The notes under the pieces: generated by a model
What the model was told of the DNA's origin: nothing
Databases searched by the model: none
The model's input: only the letters and a program-made list of their open reading frames with translations
Shown here: in pieces, positions 29,510-41,239 of the stretch
How positions within the stretch are numbered: position 1 is the first letter of the stretch
How the letters are laid out: every line of letters starts with the position of its first letter
Translations under genes and position numbers: made by a program
DNA from: Pyropia haitanensis
Taxonomy: Eukaryota > Rhodophyta > Bangiophyceae > Bangiales > Bangiaceae
Length of the DNA: 64,000 bases
Direction: 5' to 3'
NCBI GenBank assembly: GCA_008729055.1
Contig: SDUX01000002.1
Coordinates: 6,735,485 to 6,799,484 of the forward strand

Positions 29510-29945
29510 AATTCTACCCTAAAAACCCCCGAATAGGCCTTAGTACGCGCGCAAGTCCGGTTAAGTCGCCCATATTACGGCTAAGTCCCCCTAATAAGCC
29601 TAATATTAGGCCTAATAGGCTCTTGATCCTCCCTAGTGAACCTTATACCACGTTCATATTTTTTATTTCGCCTAATGCACCCCTAATGACGCCTAATGCG
29701 GCCTAAGTCACCTTAACCCAGCCTAATATTTCCCTAATGACCTTAAGTTCAGCCTAACCCACCTCTAATGACCCCTAATGCAGACTTAACACGGTCCAAG
29801 TCCCACTTAAACCAGGAAAACGACTTAAGATTAGCCTTAATGGGCTCTTGATCCTCCCTAATGCTCCTTATACCACATTCATTTCACCTAATCGACCTTA
29901 ACCCACGCCTAACCCACCCTTAACCCACCTAACCATCCCCTAATC
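29510..29945. repeat. Diverged TAA-phased tract with a 41-bp direct repeat
   Basis: CCTAA and CTTAA motifs continue at about 10-11-bp spacing as in the 92-bp satellite, but without a conserved unit. A direct repeat beginning GGCTCTTGATCCTCCCTA occurs at about 29610 and again at about 29840, 230 bp apart, with a few differences. A similar unphased-unit tract lies on the other side of the array at 27130-27215. Confidence 0.65.
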
Positions 29946-30386
29946 ATCGTCGCGGTCGAGGCACCCCCCTTCGAATCGCCCGCAACGACAAGCAACCACG
30001 GTGGCAGCACGGCCAGCAAGGCCCGCCACTCGGCCGTCCGCAGTGCGCGCGTGCCAGGTCCCGGCCTCGCCCCACCTTCGCGCCGCAGGTCACGGCGTGT
30101 GGCGTCCCGGCTCGCCGCGTGCGCAACCGCCGACGCGTCGCCGGCGGCCCGCTTCCCGCACCGGCCCACTGCCGCCTTTCCTTGCCGCGGCCACCGCTGT
30201 CGCTGCCACGGGTGCGCGTACCCGCGGGTCGCCCCGAGCTGCGGACGACCGCTTTGGCCGCGGACGCGCCCCGCCCTCGTTGCCAACGGCTGCTGCCGAC
30301 CCGCCCCCTCCCCCTTCTCCATCCCCCCCTTCTGCCTTTGCCGTCTTTGCACCCGCGCCGCCCCCCCCCCCCCTGTCCCTGGCGCC

Positions 30387-31245
30387 ATGGACACCCTGTC
30401 GGCCATGTTCCCCTCCACAGACCCATCCGTCCTGGCGCGCGCGCTCGACGCCTCGGGCGGCGACGTGGCCGAGGCGGTCGACGCGGTGCTCGCCGCGTCG
30501 GTCGGCGGCGGCGCGCCGCCGGCGCCCGCGGCGACGGCGCCGCCGGCAGCGGCGGCGGCGGCGCCGTCGCCGCCGCTGCCGCCGCGCCGTGCGGCGGGCG
30601 TCTACGCGCTCGGCGGCGACAGCGACGGTGGGGAGGAGGGGCTCGGCCTGGGCCTCGGCGGGGGGGCCGCCGCCCTGCCGCCGCCGCCGCCATCGGCGGC
30701 GCCGCTGGGTGGGGGTGGTGGCGACGCGGACGCGGACGCCGCCGACGCGGCTGCGAGGGTGCAGCAGTACGACGCGGATGAGCGGCTGGCCCATCAATTA
30801 CAGGTGCGTGGCGGGTGTCGTGGGGCGAAGGGGGGGGGGGGGGGGGTGGGCGGGTGTCTTGACGTTGAGCGGCCCCACGGCGGCGCGACGCGGCTGCTAG
30901 AGTTGGTTGGAGGCGTCTGTGGGCGGGGTGTGGTGGGCGGGAGCCCTGGGGGTGTCTCACGACGGAGCGTGCCGCTGCTGGCAGGCGAGCTGCCGGCCGA
31001 CGCCCCCGCCGTGGCGGCGGCCGCCGCCGCCTGCCGCTGGTGTGGGGTCCCAGCGCTGGCGCGTGTGCTGACGCGCCTCCTGACCAGTCTGCCCGGCTGC
31101 ACACGGTTGACCCCTGTGGTACGCCCCCGCCCGCGACCTTTGTGGACTCCGCTCGCCTTTCCCTCCCCCTCTTCCCCCCCCCTCCAACCAGATGGAGGAG
31201 CAGCGTGAGGCCTACGCGCGGACGATGCGCCCCCCCTCCGGGCGG

Positions 31246-31276
<31 letters not shown>

Positions 31277-31563
31277 TTCCCCCCCACCCCGGGCTGCCCC
31301 CTCCCCTGCTGCCCGACATGGAGTCGATCAAGGCGGCCGCCGCGCCGGTCGTTGCCGCCGCCTCGTCGGCCGCGTCGGCCGCGTCCGCCGCCGCGGGCAC
31401 CGCCGCGACGGCGGTGGTCAACTGGCTGACCGACGGCGGGTCGGGGTCGTCGTCGGCGGCACCACGGCCGGGGCAGGGGCGGGGGGGGGGGGGGACGCCG
31501 CCGTCCGCCGCGAGCGGCCCGCCGAGGGCGTCCGCTTCCGCGGGCTGGGGGGGGGGGACAAGC
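30387..31563 (+). CDS. CUE-domain (ubiquitin-binding) protein, 3' end unresolved
   Basis: Exon 1 (30387-30803) opens with a CUE domain: MDTLSAMFPSTDPSVLARAL then DASGGDVAEAVDAVLAAS, including the conserved Met-Phe-Pro and the later Leu/Val helix. CUE domains bind mono-ubiquitin. After an Ala/Pro linker comes VQQYDADERLAHQLQ. The intron 30804-31191 (GTGCGT...CCAG, phase 0) joins it to MEEQREAYARTMRPP, making one charged helix like those after CUE domains in related proteins. Exon 2 then runs through a Gly-tract and an Ala/Ser-rich helix (AAAPVVAAASSAASAAS, VVNWLTDGG). The end given is near a GTGAGT at 31565; where the transcript continues is unclear because of G-runs at 31483 and 31600-31627. 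Confidence 0.65.
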
Positions 31564-32351
31564 GCGAGTGAGTGTGCGTGGCGGGGGCGTGGCGTGGGCG
31601 GGGGGGGGGGGGGGGGGGGGGGGGGGGTTTCGGTGGGGGGAAGGCGCCGCGTCGGCCGTGCGCCACCCCGCCCGCGGTGGCGGCCGGGCGGCGGGGTGGG
31701 GAAGTGGGGCGGCAGGGCCTGCCGCGCTGTACGTTGTGCCCGTCTTTTGTTCGCTTTCTTCCTTGGGTCGTGCGGCGCGCCGCCGCGCACCAGTCCCCGC
31801 CCTCGCCCTCCCTACGCACCGGCGCCGCCCTCCCTGCGTGCCGTCGCGGCCGGCGGCCCGCCGCGCGGCAGCGGCGGCGGCCGCGCGGCGCGGCTGGCGG
31901 GCGGTGGCGCGCCGTGACGAGAGGACGCGCGGAAAAAAGAAAAAAAGGAGGAGTGGAACGCCGGCCCGGCGAGGCGCCCCCCCACCGCAGATGCGCCGGC
32001 GCCGCCGCGCACGCGCCGGCGGGGTCGCCCGCGACGGCGCCGCAGCTGCGTGGCGGGCGCGCGGGGCACAGCGCCACCGCCGGCGCGGCAGGTGTCCCCC
32101 CCCTCTGGTTCACGCGCCCCCCCCCCCCCCCCCTGTCCCCCGCGGCGCGGACGCCGCGACAACACAATGCGAAAAACGATGCAGCCATACAATGGGGGTC
32201 GCGACGCACACGAGGAGCAGGCCGCCGCCCCGGGCACTACGCTCCCCTCTGCCTCCGCAGCACCTCCCAGCACCCCGCTCCCAAACGTTCCCCCCCTACC
32301 CCCACCCCCCCTTCATCCGCCAGCCCGCCGCCATCGCCGCCTCACGCACGC
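31564..32351. other. Unresolved: 3' part of the CUE gene or intergenic
   Basis: A 28-nt G-run (about 31600-31627) and C-tracts dominate. Possible acceptors occur at about 31990 and 32261, but none gives a convincing continuation of the CUE gene. The minus-strand SMEK frame ends at 32352. Confidence 0.35.
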
Positions 32352-32777
32352 TCACGCCGTCGTCGACGGCGGCACGGCAACGGCCACGACGGGCGCCGCC
32401 GCGGCCGCGCCGTCGGCGGCGGCGGCGGCCACGGCGGCGGCGGCGGTGGCGGTGGTGGGGGCGGGCGACGATGGCCGGCGGGGCGGCGGTGGGGGGGGGG
32501 GGGTGGTAGCAGCGGCGGCGGTGGCAGTGGTGGTGGGGGTGGCGGTGGTGGGGGGGGGGGGGGGGGGAGGGGGTGGGGAGGTCGCGGCCCCTGCCGGGGG
32601 GGGGACGACGGCGGGGGCGCCCGCGAGGGGCGGCGGCGCCAACGGCGACCGCGATGGTGGTGGCGGCGGCGGCCGCGCGGCGGCCGCGTCGGCCGCTGCA
32701 GCGGCGGCGGACGCGGCGCTCGCCGCGGCGGGTCCGAGGTTGGCGGGCGGCGGCGCGGGCGGCGGCGGCACCCGCCG

Positions 32778-32809
<32 letters not shown>

Positions 32810-34459
32810 CGCTGCCGCCGTCGCCGACGCTGCCGCCGGCGGGCGGCGGTGGTGGCGGCCGCGGGGAGGCCACCCGCGGATGGCCGCCGCCGCGGCCGCC
32901 ACCACCGCCGCCTTCGCTGCCACCCGAGCCGCCGCCGCCACCCCCCAGTGGCGGTGGCGGCGGCGGCGACGGCGACGGCAGCGGCGACGCGCGCGCGGCA
33001 GCGGCCAGCAGCGGCAGCGGCGGGCCCGGGCGAGCGGGCGGAGCGGCCGCCCCGCCCCCGCCCCCCCCCGCCCCGGCGGCCGACCGCGGCGGCGCGGCGG
33101 CCAGGCCCGGCAGCGGCCGCACGCTGTCGGCGGAGGCGGCCGTCAGCGGCGGGCGGCTGAGGCGGAGGCGCTTGAGCGGGCTGCCACCCCCCCCTCCCCC
33201 CCCCCCGCCCGACACACAACCCCCTCCTCCTCCCACTACCCCTCCGCTTCCGCTTCCGCTTCCGCCTCCGCCTCCGCCTCCGCCTCCGCCTCCGCCTCCT
33301 CCGCCTCCGCCTCCGCCTCCTCCCCCCGCCAGACCCGGCGACCGCTCCCGCCGCCCCGGCCGCTCCATCGAAGGCAGCGGGCTGTCGGCGAGCGGCGGCA
33401 GCGCCGGCGGCGGCGGCGACAGCGGCGGCGGCAGCAGCCCCGCAGCGGCGCCACAACCGACGCCGCCGCCGCCGCCGCCGCGGAGCGCGTCGTGCACGTC
33501 AGCGTCGTCCGCGTCGGCGGGGCCACCGAGGCTGGTCGGCACCACCAGCGGGGGGCCCAGCGGCAGCTCCGCGGGCAGGTACGGGGGGGGGGGGCAACGT
33601 CCAAACCAAAGTAGGGCGGCACGGACCCGCGGCCGTTATCCCCGCCGCCGTCGCCGCTGCCGTCGCCACTACCGCCGCCACCGCCACTGCCGCTGCCACT
33701 GCTGCTGCCGCTGACGCCGACGCCGTGCACGGGCGGCGGGCCGCCGCCGCTGCCGCCACCGGCGCGCCCGTCGGGGGCCCGCCCAAACGCCGAGCCCGCC
33801 AGCGACAGCGTCGACAGCCGCTGCCGCCGCGGGGGAGAGCCCGCCGGCGGGCCCGCCCCCACCCCGCCGCCGCCACCGCAAGCACCCGCCCCAGCAGTGG
33901 TGGCGGTCGCCGCGCTGCCGCCGCCGCCGCCGCCGCTGCCGACGGCCCGCCCCGCCGCGCCCGGCGCGACGCCATTCGCCAGCGGCGGCGCTGCGGCGGC
34001 CGCGCCCCCCCCCCCCCCGGCACGGCCGCCGGCACGGCCGCCAACGCCCCCCGCCGGTGAGTCCACCTCCATCGCCGCCGCGCTGCTGTTGGTCAGCCCG
34101 TCGGCCGCGCCTGCCGCCGCCGCCTCGCCACCGACGCTGGTCGTTGACGTGGACACCGCCGTGGACAGGGTGGTGGCCGTCATGGGCAGCGCGTGGCCGC
34201 CATAGGCGGCGGCATCCCCCCCCCCCTCCCTCCCGGCGGCGGCTGCCGAGGCGGTGCCGTCGTCCCCCCCCCCGCCCATCCCCGGCGCGCCCACAGGCCG
34301 CTGCTGCTGCCACCCCTCCCACGCAAGGCGAGCGTCAGCGAGCGCCGAGCACCGGCCCCCCGACGGCTCCAGCGCGCCCGCCGCGGCGTCCAGGACCGCC
34401 CGCAACAGGATCGCCACGGCTGACCTCTCGGCAAGCGCGTCGGCGCCGCAGCCGCCGCA

Positions 34460-34492
<33 letters not shown>

Positions 34493-37400
34493 GCCACCGC
34501 CACCGCCACCGTTGCCGCCGCCGCCGCCGCCACCACCGCCACCCGCGCCGCCGCCGCCATTCTGCCCCCCCAGCCCCCCCCCCAGTCCGGCAGCGGCGCC
34601 CCCCACCCCCCCGCCGTCTGGGGCGCCCCCCTCTACCGCCGCGGCGGCCGCCGCCGCGGCGGCCGCCACCGCCACCGCCGCCGCGGCGGTGGGGTCAGCC
34701 ACAAACGCGGCGGGCGGCGGCGGCACGGCCGCCGCGTGGCGCGCGAGAAAGGTCACCAGCTCCAGCACCGCCCCGCTCGCGACTGTATCCCGCCCCTCTT
34801 GGTCGGCGTACAGCGCGCCGACGCCGCGAAAGGCGCCTGCCGCGACCGCGGCCGCGGCCAGCCGAGGCTGCCCCGCCCCCGCGACCGCCCGAACCAGCCG
34901 CAGGGCGGCGAGGCGGGCCGTCACGGGCGCGGCGGGGGCGGCGAGGAGGGCGGCGGCGGCGGCAAGGGCGGGCGCCCCCGCCCCGGGGGGGGACAGGAAG
35001 TCCGCCGCTAGCTGCCCGTGCCGCGCCACGCACAGCGCCAGCACCTCGCACACGCGGGCAATGGTGCGGATGGGCGCCGCCGCGGGAGCAGACACCGCCG
35101 CGGCGGTCGCGGCGCAGCAGGGACAGTGGGGGGGAGCGTGCGCGGCGCCATGGTGGCCGCCCGCAGCCCGCATGCACGTGTCGGCCGCGTGGGCTGCCAC
35201 GCCGCTTGCGCCACCGAGCCCACCGCCGCCGCCGCCGCCGCTGCCGCCACTGCCAGTCGTGCCGGGGGCGGCGAAGCCAGGAGCCGCTGCCGCTGCTGCG
35301 CCCGCCGGTGGTTGGCCTGGGAACGCAGAGCCCCCCTCCTCCCCCCCCCGTGACCCGCCCTGCGTCGGCGCGGCGGCCTTGCCCGCCGCCCCTGCGCCAC
35401 CTGGGTCCCCGCCCAGATCCGTCAGCAGCAGCGGCGCAAAGCGGGCGTAAAACGCACGGAGGAAGAGCGTCCCGTCGCTGTCGCCGCCACCGACGACCGC
35501 CTCATCGCGCCAGTCGAGGAGGACGCTCATCAGGCTGTGGAGCTGGAGCGCAACGCCCTCGTTTGGCTCCCGCGTGACCGCCAGCAGGAGCGTGGACAGC
35601 AGCCGGCCCGCCGCGTCCGTGTCGTCGGGGGCAGCGCCGTCGACGGCAGCGACACCGTCGCCCCCGACCGGGTTGCCCACGGCCGCCGCTGACGATGGCG
35701 GTGGAGAGGGAGGTGGTGGTGGCGGTGGTGGTGGCGGCGGCGGCGGTGGTGGTGGTGGTGACGGCGTCGGTGGCGGGGACGACGCGCCCCCCCCAACGCC
35801 ACCCAGCCCCCCCCGGCCGTATGGGCCGTCCGCCATGGATGACAGCAGGTCGACCCCGACCCCCTCCCCGTCGGGGCTCAGCGGCCGACGCGGGGGCGGC
35901 CCCAGCTCGGGCACCTCCGCCCCCTCCCCACAGTACAGGTCGTCGCTGTCTCGCAGGGGCCAGCCCGGCGCGTCGAGGCACCCCCCGCCCAAGTCCCCGC
36001 CGCCGCCGCCGCCAGACGGCCCGCCAAAGCAGCCGAGCCGGTCCAGCCCGAGGTCATCGGCAGCGAGGCAGTTGTCCAGGTCCGATTCGGGCCACGCCGC
36101 GTGGCGTGGCGTGAGCAGGGGAGCCGCCGCGCCCGGCGATGGCCACACCGAGTCGGTGCTGGGGAGCTCCCGGCGGGGGTAGCCGCCCGCGGGGGAAGGG
36201 ACAGCAAAGCCCCCGCCGCCACCGCCGCCGCCGCCGAGGTGGCCCGCCCCCGCTGCCGCGGCGGCGGCCGCGGCGGACCGCGCCGCCTCCACCACCCCCA
36301 CCCGCCGGTCGACGAGCGAAAAGCACAGGGAGGGCATGTCGTAGCGGGCTGCCACGAGCAGGATGCCCACCACCAGCGACCGCGACGCCACGTCTCCGTG
36401 GGTCAGCGCCGCCGCGCACACGCCCGGCAGGCCGTGACGCCAGAGCGATGCGAGCAGCATGCACGCGCGCGTCGACGCGGGGCCACGGGCGGTCAGGCCG
36501 AGCAGGGCCTCCACATAGTGCAGCAGGTCCGCAAGGCGGGGAAGGCCGGCAGCGACGCCACCGCCGTCGCCATCGTCCCGCGCCGCGTCTGCCGCTTCCG
36601 CCGTCTCTGCCGCGTCGGCCGCGTCGGCCACGTCCCCCACCTCCCCCGCACCCGACACGCCCGTCCGCAGCCGCAGTGCCCGAAACAGCCGCCCCAGCAG
36701 CGCCCCGTCGTTGACCACGTACGTCACAAAGTCCGCGTTTGCGCGCAGGTGGGCAGCTGTGAGGCCCTCCACGGTGGGCGGCGTGGACGGGTCATCGACA
36801 ATGTCCACGGGCGCGCCGCCGGAGCGGAGGACCACCACGTCACGGAGGTAGACGGCGCGGAGCGAGACGGCAACGGCGGCACGGGCGGCGGGCGAGTCAA
36901 GCTGCACCACCCGCTCCCGCGCCGCGTCCGCGGCAGCAAAAAAATCGCGATGGAGTGTACGAGGAACAATGGGGGGGGCAGGCGGGGGGAAGGACGGGGC
37001 ACTGGCGGCCGCGGCAGCCGCGCCGCCGTCGGTGCCCCCACCGCCGCCGCTTACCGCGACGGCGCCGCCGCCCACCAGGGGGCTGGGGCCGGGCAAGCGC
37101 ACCCCACCGACGCCCCCCCCAGAGGATATAGGCGCCCCGGCCATGCATGGAGGGGGCGGCACGGTCCGCGCGACGCGCCGCCAGCGGCGCCCCACTCCCC
37201 CCCCCCCGCCGTGACGCCCACGGCCGTCGCGTACGCGGGCGGCCGGGCCAACGACCCCCTCCCCCGCCCCCGCCGACACGGGTACTGGCGACGGTGACCG
37301 GGAGCGGCGGTCCCGATCAGACGATCGCGACCGCGGGCCGGGGGAGGTAGCGTGACGTCTGGAGGACCCCCCACCGCCGCCCCCATCGGCGCCCGGCTGA

Positions 37401-39637
37401 AATCGGGGCCTCGTAGGAGCGGGCGACGAGGGGCGGCGGCCGCTGCCACCGCCGCCGCCGCGCCCCCCATCCGTGCCGGCTGTGGGCGGCGGGCTCGCCG
37501 GCCCCCCGCCCTCATCGTCCGACGCCTCCCCGTCCGTCGGGCGGTCCCGCTCCGAGACGTCGGCCAGGTCCGCCGCGACGCTCGCGGCAGCCGCCGCCGC
37601 GGCGGCGGACGCGGGCGAGCCCGGCGGTGGGGCGTCGACGCCCAACGCCAGCGACAGGGAAGACGACGAGGACGACGCCGTGGAGGGCGTGCCCAGCGGC
37701 AGCCCAGTCGCGACGCCGCCAGGCCGGGCGGCCCCCCCCAGCCCCCCCCCCGCCCCCACATCCCGCTCCGCCTCATACTCGAGCGCCGTGATCAGTCGGG
37801 ACCACACCGGCTCGGTGAGCAGCACGTCGAGCAGCCGCGGGTAGGCCAGCCGCACGAGCCCGCCAAACGCCGCCGCCAGCAGGCAGAGGCAGGCCACGTC
37901 GCCGGCCGCCTCGGCCACGTCGACCAGCTCCGCCAGCCGCGTCGGCGTGCCGGCGGCGAGCTCGTCCTCGGCCGCCTTTGCACGGCCCGTCGAGTCCCCC
38001 GTCAGGCCGCACCGCTCGACGGTGGTGCTCAGGCGGCGGGTGTAGGCGGCCAGGTCCGTGTGGGAAAAGGTAAGCGGCAGCGGCGACCGAGGCGGCGGCG
38101 AGGGGGAGCCCCCCCCGGCAATGCCCTCCCGGCCCCGCGCGACGGCTGGTGGCAGGCGGGGCATAGACGTGGTGACCGTGGCGGGGCCACCGCCGCCCGC
38201 GACGAAGCGGCCCCCATCGGCCGCGTCGGCCATCACCACGTCCCCATCGTCACGGGCGGGCTGCTGCGTATCCGCAACGCCGCCCCGCGACGGCGGCTCG
38301 CCGGAGCCGCGGCCGCGGCCGTCAACGTGGGCGCCGCCGCCGTCCGCCAGGTGGCCGCCACCGCCGTCTGGCCCACCCGCCGATACGGCCGGCTGGCCGT
38401 CATCCCCAGCGGGGGCCGTCGCCAGTCCCCAGGCGTCCCGTGACGCGCCGCCGTCGGCATCATCGTCGTGGATACGGACGCCGCCGGTGAACCGCCGGGC
38501 GCGGCCATCGGCTGCGGCGGCGGAGCCGCCACCCCCAGGCGGCGCGGCAACCCCTGCCGGCGTCAGCGACACAAACGTCATGGTCGGTGCCGGCCGTGCC
38601 GCCGCCGCTGCCCGCCGCTGCCGCGCGAGGGCGTCGTCGCCGCCGTCGTGACCCGGACCGCCGTCGCCGCCGTCTTGATCGCCCATGGCGGTGCCAGCGG
38701 CGGCGGCAGTGGCAGCGACGGCGTTGGCGGTCGAATCATCTCCCCGTCTGACACCCGTGACGTGCTCACCAGCCCCGCCCGCCATCGACGCCGCGTCCAC
38801 GGTCGTACGGAAGCGGTTGCCAGGCGACGGCGGCGGTGGCGGGGGGGGCGGTGGCGGGCGTGGCGGCGGCGGTGGTGGTGGTGGGAGGGAGCCCAGCCCA
38901 AAGACGCTGGCGCCACCGCCGTCGCCGCTGCCACCGCAGCCGCCGCCGCCGCCGCCGCCGCCGTCACCACCCCCATCCCCACCACCACCGCCGCCACTAC
39001 CCCTGCTCCCGCTGACACCATGGCCGCTGCCGCGGCCACCGCGGTCCGCGGCACCCCCACCGGCGCCGCCACCACCACGGGCGGCACTGCCACGCGGATC
39101 CACCGCCGTGTCGGCACCGCCGGCGGCGGCTCCTGGTTGCCTCAAAGCCGGCACCGACAACGCGTCCATGGTATCGTCTGCCGCGGCACCACCACCACCC
39201 CCCCCACCCGCGGCACCCGGCGACCGTTTCGGTGACGCGCCACCGCCGCCGCCGTCGCCGCCCCCACCTCCCCCCCACCCCGCCGCTGCGGCCGCCACCG
39301 CTGCTGCCGCTGCCGCTGTCGTCGCCGCTGCTGCCGCCGCCGCTGACGCCGCCGCCGCCGCCGCTGCCGCCGTCGCAGCCGCCACCGCCGGCCGAGGCTC
39401 TGTCCTTGTTGTCGTCCGCGTCGCCGGAGGAGAGGCGGCGGCGCCACGGGCGGCGGCGGCGGTGGTGGTGGCGGCGGCGGCGGCGGCGGTGGCAGCGGCG
39501 GGGGTGGCAGGGGTGCGGGCGTCCACCCCCCGGCCGGCGGCCCTCCCACGAGCCCCCACCGCCGCTGGCGACGCGGGCGGCAGCACCGGCACGGGTGGCC
39601 CCGCCGGCCGCGGCGGCCCGTCGCCGTCAGTCCCCAT
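32352..39637 (-). CDS. Giant PP4R3/SMEK-like protein phosphatase 4 regulatory subunit
   Basis: The first good ATG is at 39637. The first 500 or so residues are Gly/Ala/Ser/Pro low complexity. The SMEK region follows: TRLAELVDVAEAAGDVACLC, YPRLLDVLLTEPVWSRLITA with LEYEAE (family LEYDP), FFAAADAARERVVQLDS, AVSLRAVYLRDVVVLR, FVTYVVNDGALLGRLFRALR. After a long insert come the ARM-like repeats: LLSTLLLAVTREPNEGVALQ, ICEVLALCVARHGQLAADFL-type helices and DTVASGAVLELVTFLARHA. In other eukaryotes PP4R3 tethers PP4 to substrates in DNA repair and signalling. I see no N-terminal EVH1/PH-like domain. At a 12-nt run (33583-33594) the frame must change to continue into a Gly/Pro-rich tail with SPLKRLRLS (nuclear-signal-like) that stops at 32352. 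Inserts make it far longer than usual homologues. Confidence 0.8.
33236..33312. repeat. CCTCCG/CTTCCG hexanucleotide repeat in the SMEK tail
   Basis: A run of CTTCCG then CCTCCG units with two CCT slips. On the minus strand it encodes Gly-Ser/Gly repeats in the tail frame or Glu-Ala in the main frame. It keeps both frames open, so it cannot by itself show which is used. Confidence 0.75.
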
Positions 39638-40218
39638 GCTGGCGCCGTCGCCCGCCCGTTGCGGTCGCGCCTGCGCCGACGGCGCGGCGCGAGCCAGCAA
39701 CAGGGGGGGAAAGACAAGCAGAGAGGTGAGGAGGCCGCGTCCGGGGAGGGGCGCGGGGGGAAGGCGGGGGGGGTGCGGTCGGAGGGGGGAAAGCAAGGAA
39801 AGTAAGCGCGGAACACAGGGGGGGGACCGGACGCGGGGGAGAGCGCGCGCGGGCAACACGCCGCGCCCGCGACGGCGCCGTCACAGCCCCGTGGCGGCGG
39901 CGCGGCCGCGGCGGCGCGGCCGACGCAGCGGCGGCTCGCCCGACGCCGCGGCGGCGCTGCCGCGGCCGCCGCCGCGCGGCCGCAGCGCGGCCACAGCACA
40001 GCGGGAGACAAAAGGGTGGTACACGACGACCGCGGCGTCGGCGACCGGGCGGGTACCGGTGCGCGGCAGGTGCCGCCGCCGTTGGCAGGGCCGTCCGCCT
40101 CCGCCGGGCGCCCGCCGCCGCCCCCCCCCCGCCGCCGCCGCTCCCGCCGCGTCCCGACGCGGCGCCGTTTCAGAGCGCAACAGCGGCAGCGGCAGCAGCA
40201 GCGGCAGCGGCAGCGGCA

Positions 40219-40266
<48 letters not shown>

Positions 40267-41239
40267 ACCGTGGCCGGGGCGGCCGGCGGGCGGGCGAGGC
40301 GGACGGGCGGGCGAGGCGGGCGGGCGGCCGCCGCGGCTTGGCGGCGGCGCGGCGGCGGGGTGGCGGCGGCGGGGCGGGGCGGCGGTGGCGGCGGCGGCGG
40401 CGGCAGCGGGCGCCTCGCACGGGCGCGGCGCGCCGACCGCGTGGCGCGCCCGCGGCGCGCGCGGCCGCGCGCCGCCCAACCGCCACCCCACCCCGTGGGG
40501 TGGGTGGTGGACGACCGCGGCCCGCAAGAAAGGGCGGTTGCGGCCGGGGGGAGGGGGGGGAGGGGGGCGGCAGCGCGCGGGGGGGGGCAGAGGTGGTGGG
40601 CGGAGCGTGGTCTTTTTTCTGTCGTGGGGTGCCACTTATGGGCAGGAGGCGCCCGGTGGGGGGGGGATGGGTGGTGGTGGCGCCGCGCCGGCTGCGCGCG
40701 CGCGGCCGCCCACGTGCGCGTCACGCGCGCGGCCGGCGCGCCAGCGTGCGCGGCGCCAGCGTGGCCCCGGACGCGGCGGGCGCGGGCGGCGAGGGGGCCC
40801 GCGGGCTATATACTTCCGCGCGCCGCCGCCGCCGCCAGCGGTGCGTGGGAGGGGCGGGTGATCATGATCGATCATGGGATGATTCATGGGATGGGGTTGT
40901 AGCGCTGGGCGAGTGGATTGAGGGGGGGGGGGGGGGGCGGACGGGTGGCGGCGAGGGCGGGGGGGGGGACGCGGCCGCGTCATGGGCACCCGGCCCCCTC
41001 CGCAGTTGTGCGTTGCTACCCCACCGCCGCCGCCGCCGTCCTCACCGCGCTGCTGCCGCGGCCGCCGCGGCCGCTGCCATGACAGGCCGGCCGCGGCGCG
41101 AGGCGTCGCGGGCGACGCGCACGCTCCCGCGTTTTTTTTCTTCTTCTCTCATGTTAATGCAGGAGAGGACCGCCGCCGCCCGCCGCCCCCCGGCAGCTGG
41201 TCGCCTCAACCCGCCCCCTCCCGCCGTCCAGAGAAGAGC
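39638..41239. other. 5' region of the SMEK gene / intergenic; no gene seen
   Basis: Extremely GC-rich, with GGC tracts (about 40220-40260), G-runs (about 40921-40937) and a possible core promoter CTATATAC near 40806. Long frames on both strands are compositional. I looked for an upstream exon encoding the missing SMEK EVH1 domain and did not find one. A short AT-rich stretch near 41132-41160 may be a transcript end. Confidence 0.4.

Noticed and set aside
30985..31117. Possible extra exon of the CUE gene ending at a GTACGC
   Set aside because: The acceptor phase does not fit exon 1, while direct splicing from 30803 to 31192 keeps phase and gives a continuous charged helix.
39142..40635. Minus-strand frames upstream of SMEK as a source of the missing EVH1 domain
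   Set aside because: They are Arg/Pro low complexity and show none of the EVH1/RanBP-like strand pattern.
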